Below are positions 7,487 to 12,882 of a stretch of DNA of 12,882 nucleotides, one piece after another. The notes under the pieces were generated by a model. It had not been told where the DNA came from. It searched no databases and saw only the letters and a list, made by a program, of their open reading frames with translations. Source of the DNA: FEN-1297 sp964618785 (GTDB lineage: Bacteria; Bacteroidota; Ignavibacteria; Ignavibacteriales; Ignavibacteriaceae); assembly GCA_964618785.1 (NCBI GenBank), contig CAZUCY010000108.1, forward strand, positions 1 through 12,882. Direction: 5' to 3'. Made by a program: the position numbers and the translations under genes. Numbering within the stretch: the stretch's first letter is position 1; every line of letters begins with the position of its first letter.

Positions 7487-7573
7487 AATTTTAAAATAAT
7501 TACAAAATTTTTATTATTTTACAAGTTATCAATTCACAATCGATAAAGTATATGTTAAAAATCGTTATATAAT

Positions 7574-9427
7574 ATGAAAAAGATAAAATCCAAGATAACC
7601 GCCGGCGTAGGACTGCTTTTTACCGTAATATTAATTTTAAGTGTGCTTGGAATATTTTTCATCAACAAAGTTGCTGAAGGATTTAAGGGCACTATCAAGG
7701 ATAATTACCGATCCATCAGTTATTCATATATAATGCTGGATAACCTTGACGGAATTTATAATCTTGCAGTCAGTAAGGCTTTAAATAAATCAAAAGAAGA
7801 TTCTGCAAACGGGCAAAGTATTTCATTATCAGAGAAGAATGCTAAATTTGAGCATTTCTTAAATCTTGAATTAAATAATATTACGGAAACCGGCGAACTG
7901 GAAGCGGCAATAGGGGTAAAAGAATACTACGACAAATTCATATATGCCGCAAGGAATATTATAAATAGTAATTATAAATTTAACAAAAAAAACATAAGCG
8001 ATTTTACGACATTTTACAATGACACCCGTGACAAAATATACTCTGTTTATAAACTTAACATGGATGCGACACTTAAACGCAATTCCGATGCGGAAAAAAC
8101 CGCCGGCGAAGTTGCTTTTTATATGTTTTTTATAGGGTCAATAAGTATATTAACTACTTTATATTTTATCTTCAGCTTTCCGGGGAAAATAGCAAGCCCG
8201 ATAATTGAATTGACTGCTAAAATAAACGCCATTTCTAAAAGAGATTATAATCAAAAGTTAAATATAAATTCTGACGATGAGATGGGCAACTTAGCCGGTT
8301 CTTTTAATGTAATGGTTCAACGATTAAAAGAATATGAAGAAACTAATCTTGACCAAATTCTTTTTGAAAAGAAAAGGATGGATGCAATAGTCAAAAACTT
8401 AGAAGACGGAGTTTTAATTCTTGATGAGAATATGAAAATAATTCTAGCTAATAATTCTTTATTGAAACTTGCCGGATTAAAAGAAGAAGATACACTAAAC
8501 AAATTTGCTTCGGATATTGCCATCACAAATGATTTAATAAAGAATATGGTTCAGAAATTAATAACAAAAGAAAATGAAGGGCAGGACGAAGAAAAAAAAC
8601 TTATAAAGATATTCTATAGCGGGAAGAAAAATTTTTACTCCGTAGAGCATATAGCGGTTGATTTAAAATCAAGCGTTTACAAAGGGGCGAGCCTTGCCGG
8701 TTACATAATTCTGCTAAAGAATGTGACTTTATTCCAGGAAAGAGATGCCGCTAAAACCAACCTGATTGCGACGGTATCACACGAACTAAAGACTCCTCTT
8801 TCTTCTATTAATTTAAGTTTAAAACTTTTAGATGATAAACGCATAGGCTCTGTTAATGACGAGCAAAAGGGGTTAATTAATTCAATAAGACAGCAAAGTT
8901 TCAGGCTTTCAAAAGTTGTAAATGAGCTTCTTGATTTTTCACAGGCAGAAACAGGAAATATCAAATTAAATATAACTGAAATTCGCCCCGAAGATATTGC
9001 AGAACTTGCCATCGTTGCATTAATGATGCTTTTATCGGAGAAGAAAATTCAGCTTGAGACCGAACTTACCGATACTCTTCCATTAATAAAAGCGGATCTT
9101 GAAAAAACAGTTTGGGTTTTAGTTAATATTATCAATAATGCAATCCGGTACTCCCCGATTGGAGGAATAATCACTTTAAAAGCAATAGAAGAGAACCGGT
9201 TTGTCAAATTTCTTGTTAAAGATCAGGGACCGGGTATTTCCGACGAGGACTGCGAAAAAATATTTGAAAAATTTGTTCAGGTAGGTAAACTAACTTCGAA
9301 GGGTTCAGGTCTGGGTTTGGCAATTGCCAGGGAATTTGTTATAGCACAGGGCGGGAAAATTTGGGTTGAGAGCAGACCGGGTGAAGGAAGTACGTTTTTA
9401 TTTACACTCCCCATTTCGAAAATTTAA
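7574..9427 (+). CDS. Membrane sensor histidine kinase (HAMP-PAS-HisKA-HATPase)
   Basis: The 617-aa protein has an N-terminal helix (8-31), a helical periplasmic region of about 150 residues resembling four-helix-bundle sensors, and a second helix (181-203). These are followed by HAMP (204-256), PAS (266-385) and HisKA with SHELKTPLSS, putative phospho-acceptor His403. The ATPase domain has N box NIINNAIRYS (518-527), G1 DQGPGIS (550-556), F box around 563-570 and G2 GSGLGLAI (577-584), so it looks catalytically complete. It lacks the KdpD and Usp domains and the four-helix membrane block of true KdpD, and no response regulator gene follows. There is no clear ribosome binding site. The start is chosen because the first helix begins at once. 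Its position after the kdp operon suggests, but does not prove, a role in K+ or envelope sensing. Confidence 0.92.
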   Translation: MKKIKSKITAGVGLLFTVILILSVLGIFFINKVAEGFKGTIKDNYRSISYSYIMLDNLDGIYNLAVSKALNKSKEDSANGQSISLSEKNAKFEHFLNLELNNITETGELEAAIGVKEYYDKFIYAARNIINSNYKFNKKNISDFTTFYNDTRDKIYSVYKLNMDATLKRNSDAEKTAGEVAFYMFFIGSISILTTLYFIFSFPGKIASPIIELTAKINAISKRDYNQKLNINSDDEMGNLAGSFNVMVQRLKEYEETNLDQILFEKKRMDAIVKNLEDGVLILDENMKIILANNSLLKLAGLKEEDTLNKFASDIAITNDLIKNMVQKLITKENEGQDEEKKLIKIFYSGKKNFYSVEHIAVDLKSSVYKGASLAGYIILLKNVTLFQERDAAKTNLIATVSHELKTPLSSINLSLKLLDDKRIGSVNDEQKGLINSIRQQSFRLSKVVNELLDFSQAETGNIKLNITEIRPEDIAELAIVALMMLLSEKKIQLETELTDTLPLIKADLEKTVWVLVNIINNAIRYSPIGGIITLKAIEENRFVKFLVKDQGPGISDEDCEKIFEKFVQVGKLTSKGSGLGLAIAREFVIAQGGKIWVESRPGEGSTFLFTLPISKI

Positions 9428-9693
9428 ATCAGTAGGCATTTATCTAAAGAGTAAAAAAACCGCTTCCGTTAAACTACAGAAATACAGTGAAGATTAGGTG
9501 GGAATTTCAATAAATATTTCCCCTGCTTTTCCTTTGCATTAGCATTACTGCTTTAAGAACCCATTCTTTTATCCTAAGTCGTTATTTAACAACATATATT
9601 GTTGTCTTTAGAAGTTGTCGGTTCATAAATGATTAGTAAATAATTGTTTATTTTATCCGATAATAGGCGCATTAGTATAATTTTTTATTTACT
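9428..9693. other. Non-coding stretch, no gene seen
   Basis: I see no open frame with a credible start in either strand here. It holds two weak hairpins (9500-9522 and ACAACA/TGTTGT at 9589-9605) and otherwise AT-rich sequence. It probably includes the missing 5' part of the decayed chemoreceptor gene that follows, but no recognisable MCP coding remains. Confidence 0.4.
9500..9530 (+). terminator. Possible terminator after the histidine kinase
   Basis: GGGAA (9500-9504) can pair with TTCCC (9518-9522) across an AT-rich loop, followed by a T-rich run ending TTTT at 9530. The stem is only 5 bp and lies 73 bp after the kinase stop, so this is weak. Confidence 0.25.
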
Positions 9694-10071
9694 ATAAAAG
9701 AAGCTTCAAAAGTAATCTCAGAGTTATGCCTTGAAAGTTTACGCTTAAAGATGAATTGGATTTCAGCTGAACAAGTTGCCGATATAGTTGCACAGGTAGC
9801 TGCCGCCAGCGAAAAGCAGTCATCAGTTTCAGAACAAATAAGCAAAAATATTGAAACAATAAGTAGCGTTACTAAGGAAAGCAGTGCGGGTATTCAACAG
9901 ATTGCAAGAGCCGCATAAGACTTAAATCGTTTGACAAATAATATGGAAACTATTATTGGCAAATTTATAATATCGAAAGGACATAAATTCAAACAAAATA
10001 TAGAACCCAGTCAGATTTATGAGAAAGGTGAAACTTTCGTAAGGCATAATGGACATTTAGTAAGTGAATAA
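9694..10071 (+). pseudogene. Decayed methyl-accepting chemotaxis protein, C-terminal remnant
   Basis: The frame encodes VADIVAQVAAASEKQSS, then EQISKNIETISSVTKESSAG and IQQIARAA. This is the end of the signalling/methylation coiled coil of an MCP. It meets TAA at 9916-9918 and resumes in the same frame with DLNRLTNNMETIIGKF, then a polar tail to a second TAA at 10069-10071. In intact MCPs the residue at the stop is normally Glu (AAEDLNRLT), so GAA to TAA by one change explains the break. Nothing upstream of about 9694 looks like the HAMP, hairpin tip or sensor of an MCP, so the 5' part is lost. The first 60 bases are less certainly MCP. ATG at 9751 could still give a 55-aa peptide, but no ribosome binding site supports it. 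Confidence 0.8.
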
Positions 10072-10087
10072 GTATAATAAAATCCAC

Positions 10088-10111
10088 TTAGGAGGATGAA
10101 ACTCCTCCTAA
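10088..10111. terminator. Hairpin terminator between convergent units
   Basis: TTAGGAGGA (10088-10096) and TCCTCCTAA (10103-10111) form a perfect 9-bp stem with a 6-nt loop (TGAAAC). Read on the minus strand it lies 4 bp past the EamA stop and is followed by GTGG and then TTTTATTATA, a fair U-tract. On the plus strand the following sequence has few T residues. It mainly ends the minus-strand receptor/permease transcript and may also stop plus-strand read-through. Confidence 0.7.
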
Positions 10112-10115
10112 ATTG

Positions 10116-10994
10116 TTAATCTCTTAAAATTAAAATTGTACCTGCGACTATAAAAATAACCGCAAATGTTTTTTTAAGAAGATTTTCTTCTTTAAATATT
10201 CTTCCTCCTATTATTGTCGCCCAAAATACCGATGTGCGTTTAACTGCAAGTACTATTGCAACGGACGCAATACTTACTGCAATAACCTGGGTGTAACGGT
10301 AACCGATCGTAAGCAATGAGATTAAAATTATCCACGATAAATCTTTTCTCTTTAACGATATCTTTGGTAGTTTTGTTTTATAGACATAATAGAAATAAAC
10401 TGCTGCAAATAGTACCGCAAAATAAAAATGCTGAATAGCAATTAATGCTATAGGTGTTAAATTAAGACGGATAAGAAGCAATTTATCCATAATTGATGAA
10501 GCTGTAAAAAGCAGCAGAGCAAGAAGAACATAACGATAATATTTTGATTTTATGAAAGTATTGAACGGGAACAATATGTCCTTAATGCTTTTACTCTCAA
10601 GGATATAAGTGCCGGCTATCAGACAAACCAATCCCAATACTTCAAAACTTTTTATCGATTCTCCAAGTAAAATAAACGCAAATACTGCGACAAAACCCGG
10701 CGTTAATGCAAGCAACGGTAAAGCGTTGCTAATATTAAGATTCTTCAATGCAATCATTACGCATAAAAAGGCTCCTATACCGATAACAGACTTAGCAAAT
10801 AAAACCGTCATATTTACGAAGTTCAGATGCGAATAATTAATTGCAAAGAAAAACGGTATTGAAAAAATCAGGTTAGCTATCGATAATATGTACGAAAAAT
10901 CAAGAGCGCTAAGATTAAACAAAACCTTTTTTTGTGTAATCGCCGCAAAGGCTGAAAGGATTGCCGATAGCAGTGCAATAAAAAACCAAGTCAT
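10116..10994 (-). CDS. EamA/DMT-superfamily permease
   Basis: The 292-aa protein is almost wholly hydrophobic with about ten membrane helices in two similar halves, the architecture of EamA (drug/metabolite transporter) permeases. The end of each half keeps the family pattern: LLGESIKSFEVLGLVCLIAG (109-128) and GGRIFKEENLLKK (263-275) followed by a glycine-bearing helix. It starts with MTWFFIALL, so the first helix follows immediately. No ribosome binding site is visible, and the start lies 18 bp after the stop of the TonB-dependent receptor on the same strand, so the two are probably co-transcribed. Such permeases move small metabolites across the inner membrane. The substrate cannot be read from sequence, though pairing with a receptor makes import of the same ligand an option. 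Confidence 0.88.
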   Translation of the reverse strand: MTWFFIALLSAILSAFAAITQKKVLFNLSALDFSYILSIANLIFSIPFFFAINYSHLNFVNMTVLFAKSVIGIGAFLCVMIALKNLNISNALPLLALTPGFVAVFAFILLGESIKSFEVLGLVCLIAGTYILESKSIKDILFPFNTFIKSKYYRYVLLALLLFTASSIMDKLLLIRLNLTPIALIAIQHFYFAVLFAAVYFYYVYKTKLPKISLKRKDLSWIILISLLTIGYRYTQVIAVSIASVAIVLAVKRTSVFWATIIGGRIFKEENLLKKTFAVIFIVAGTILILRD

Positions 10995-11012
10995 ATTATT
11001 AAAATAATTTAT

Positions 11013-12882
11013 TTATAAAAATAAATTTGCTTTAAGAAAAAAATTTCGACCGGGTTCACAGGAATAAAAACCACGACTTGTTGAGAGGTGATTCCGGTAT
11101 TCTTTATTAAAAATATTTTCCACACCTGTTGAAATACTTAAATCAAAACCACTAACTCTATATCTTTCCGAATTCACATATATATTATAATAGGTGTATC
11201 CGGGTGTCGGAAGTTCGGATGGAGCAACTCTGTTTTGTGCATCATACACAACTGCAAGCAAGTCCAGCTCTGCACGGCTAAGAATATTATATTTAACGCC
11301 AAAGGTACCGTTTAAAGGCGGTATTTCGGAAAGGTCTGTTTCATCCTTTGTATCCCTTCCCCTTACATAAGAAATTTTGAAGTACCAAACAAAGCTGTCC
11401 GATGGATTATAATCCGCATCTACATCAAACCCATATAGAAACGCTTTTCCAACATTTATCATTGTCAAAGTATCAGGCGCTGATTGTATTTGAGAGACTA
11501 GATCAGTCATAAAATTGGAAAATATACTTAAGTCAATTCTAAAATTATCCTGATGCAGCCGGAGACCTGCATCTAAGAAATAACCTTTTTCCGGTTCAAG
11601 ATCTGGATTACCCAGACTTATTACATTGCCCTGGTTTACATCCTGATACCTTTCCTCCAAAGAAGGGGATCTGAAAGAATGAGCCGCGTTAAATGTCAGT
11701 TTCAAGTCATTGGCTAAGGAATACAGAACACCGAGGCTGTATGTGTATGATTTGTTCTGATCTTTCTGAGCATTCCATAGTGCTATCTGTCCTGCGGGCG
11801 AATAATTGAATGCACCGTTATTTATTTGATACAACGGACTAAGAGTTTTGTCATTACTTATCCAGATAAAATCATATCTTGAACCTAAGGTCACATCCAT
11901 TTTATTGTCTAATAAACCTATATTATCCTGTGCATAAATTCCTGCACTGTTAAAACGGGCATCCGGTAAAGGTTTGTCAATAGTTGTTCTGTTTATTGTT
12001 TGAAGTACGGTATCATTAGACGGATTAAGAAACTGAATTTGTTGATAGTTTGATCTTATTCCTGTATAGCTTCTTTTCCAAAAATCAATACCGGCAATTA
12101 AAAAATTTGTTTTGCTAACTGTAAAGTTTGCCTGTGATTGGAAACTATCCGTGTTATGATCTGCTTGAGGTTCAACTTCTAAAACGGAGACTTGTTTATT
12201 CGGAGAGCCATTAGTACCCAATACATCTTGTACAATGTATGGAATATTTTCGACTTCTCTAAAGACGAATTGGTGAAAATATTTAATTGACAGGTTATTT
12301 AGAATTTCACTTATATTTTTAAACAAATATTCTCCACTTATCAGTTCTCGTGTTTCTACGGGATAAGTTACAGTAGCATTATTGGTAAATAGAGGATAAG
12401 CGCCCGAAACACCTACATCCTGAGCTTTAAACTGCTGAAATTCAAATCTTGCTTCTTCATCGGCAAATGGTTTAAATTGAAGCAGAGAACTGACACCATA
12501 GTCCCGGAACTGACTATTTTGAAGCATCCCTGCGGGTGTGTAAATATCATCTGCTTTTCTGGCAGTAGCAGTTATTTTTGCATTCCAATCTTTATCGCCG
12601 GAATATATAGTTAAGCCATTGGAGAAATAATTGTTAACTGAGTTGTAACCGCCGTAATAAGTTCCGTTCAAGTAAAATTCATTCTGGTAATTTCCGGTTT
12701 TGGTAATAACGTTTATAATGCCGCCTGTAGCACCGGTTCCATATAATGTCGAAGCTGCACCTTTAATTACCTCTATTCTATCAATATCATTTTCATCTAT
12801 CAAAGAAAGTCTTGCACTCAAATCAGTTGCAGTTTCAATTCTATCACCGTCAACAAGCGTAACAATATTTGATCTGCTTAGC
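11013..12882 (-). CDS. TonB-dependent outer-membrane receptor, 5' end outside window
   Basis: The frame is open to the right edge, giving 622 visible residues. The first visible part is the plug domain: NIVTLVDGDRIE, then IDRIEVIKGAASTLYGTGAT and GGIINVITKTG. TTG at 12821 falls inside this plug, so it is not the start. The rest is a 22-strand-type barrel with typical late-barrel blocks: FRSPSLEERY, GNPDLEPEKGYFLDAGLRL and GVENIFNKEYRNH. The protein ends FFLKANLFL. Such receptors import siderophores, cobalamin or other large ligands with TonB energy. The TonB box and signal peptide are not in view, and no SusD-like gene follows, so a Sus-type glycan role is less likely. The EamA permease gene lies 18 bp downstream. 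Confidence 0.93.
   Translation of the reverse strand, partial: LSRSNIVTLVDGDRIETATDLSARLSLIDENDIDRIEVIKGAASTLYGTGATGGIINVITKTGNYQNEFYLNGTYYGGYNSVNNYFSNGLTIYSGDKDWNAKITATARKADDIYTPAGMLQNSQFRDYGVSSLLQFKPFADEEARFEFQQFKAQDVGVSGAYPLFTNNATVTYPVETRELISGEYLFKNISEILNNLSIKYFHQFVFREVENIPYIVQDVLGTNGSPNKQVSVLEVEPQADHNTDSFQSQANFTVSKTNFLIAGIDFWKRSYTGIRSNYQQIQFLNPSNDTVLQTINRTTIDKPLPDARFNSAGIYAQDNIGLLDNKMDVTLGSRYDFIWISNDKTLSPLYQINNGAFNYSPAGQIALWNAQKDQNKSYTYSLGVLYSLANDLKLTFNAAHSFRSPSLEERYQDVNQGNVISLGNPDLEPEKGYFLDAGLRLHQDNFRIDLSIFSNFMTDLVSQIQSAPDTLTMINVGKAFLYGFDVDADYNPSDSFVWYFKISYVRGRDTKDETDLSEIPPLNGTFGVKYNILSRAELDLLAVVYDAQNRVAPSELPTPGYTYYNIYVNSERYRVSGFDLSISTGVENIFNKEYRNHLSTSRGFYSCEPGRNFFLKANLFL

Noticed and set aside
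7566..7573. TATAAT immediately before the kinase ATG as a -10 box
   Set aside because: Transcription would begin inside the coding sequence and no alternative start follows before the first membrane helix. No TTGACA-like -35 is present.
7574..9427. Calling the kinase KdpD
   Set aside because: No KdpD or Usp domain and only two membrane helices with HAMP and PAS. Location alone is not enough.
11006..11027. Inverted repeat AATTTATTT/AAATAAATT between receptor and permease genes
   Set aside because: It is a perfect 9-bp stem but A/T only and overlaps the receptor stop. It is unlikely to terminate before a permease gene 18 bp away.
12780..12821. TTG at 12821 as start of the TonB-dependent receptor
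   Set aside because: The frame stays open to the window edge and encodes plug-domain sequence (NIVTLVDGDRIE) upstream of it.

Overview
The window looks like chromosome of an AT-rich Gram-negative bacterium. A beta-barrel porin and a TonB-dependent receptor imply an outer membrane. Several genes have clear Shine-Dalgarno sites (GGGAGG, AAGGAG), which are uncommon in Bacteroidia proper. Together with the protein style, this suggests an Ignavibacteria/Chlorobi-side member of the Bacteroidota-Chlorobiota group. That placement is inference.

Layout. (1) 1-322, minus: the 5' part of an unrecognised gene running off the left edge. (2) 323-718: a divergent intergenic region with a 14-bp direct repeat at 20-bp period, a 10-bp palindrome, a weak sigma-54-like site and a possible 27-codon leader ORF. 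(3) 719-7297, plus: a high-affinity K+ uptake operon with a 31-aa membrane microprotein, kdpF, kdpA, kdpB, an enlarged kdpC and a BBP2/OmpL-like porin. (4) 7298-7573: a non-coding gap with a 12-bp long-range inverted repeat enclosing two hairpins, plus a competing upstream half-site. (5) 7574-9427, plus: a membrane hybrid of sensor, HAMP, PAS and histidine kinase domains that is not a canonical KdpD. (6) 9428-10071: non-coding sequence, then a decayed chemoreceptor (MCP) C-terminus broken by an in-frame TAA. (7) 10088-10111: a terminator-like hairpin between convergent units. (8) 10116-12882, minus: an EamA/DMT permease gene downstream of a TonB-dependent receptor whose 5' end lies outside the window.

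How they work together. KdpA holds the K+ selectivity filter, KdpB is the P-type ATPase, and KdpC and KdpF complete the inner-membrane pump. The porin at the end of the operon plausibly gives K+ passage through the outer membrane. No KdpD sensor domains (KdpD/Usp) and no KdpE are visible, so the adjacent kinase may replace them or may be unrelated. The most unusual items are the roughly 150-residue repeat-bearing insertion in KdpC, the microprotein ahead of KdpF, and the competing-stem element before the kinase.
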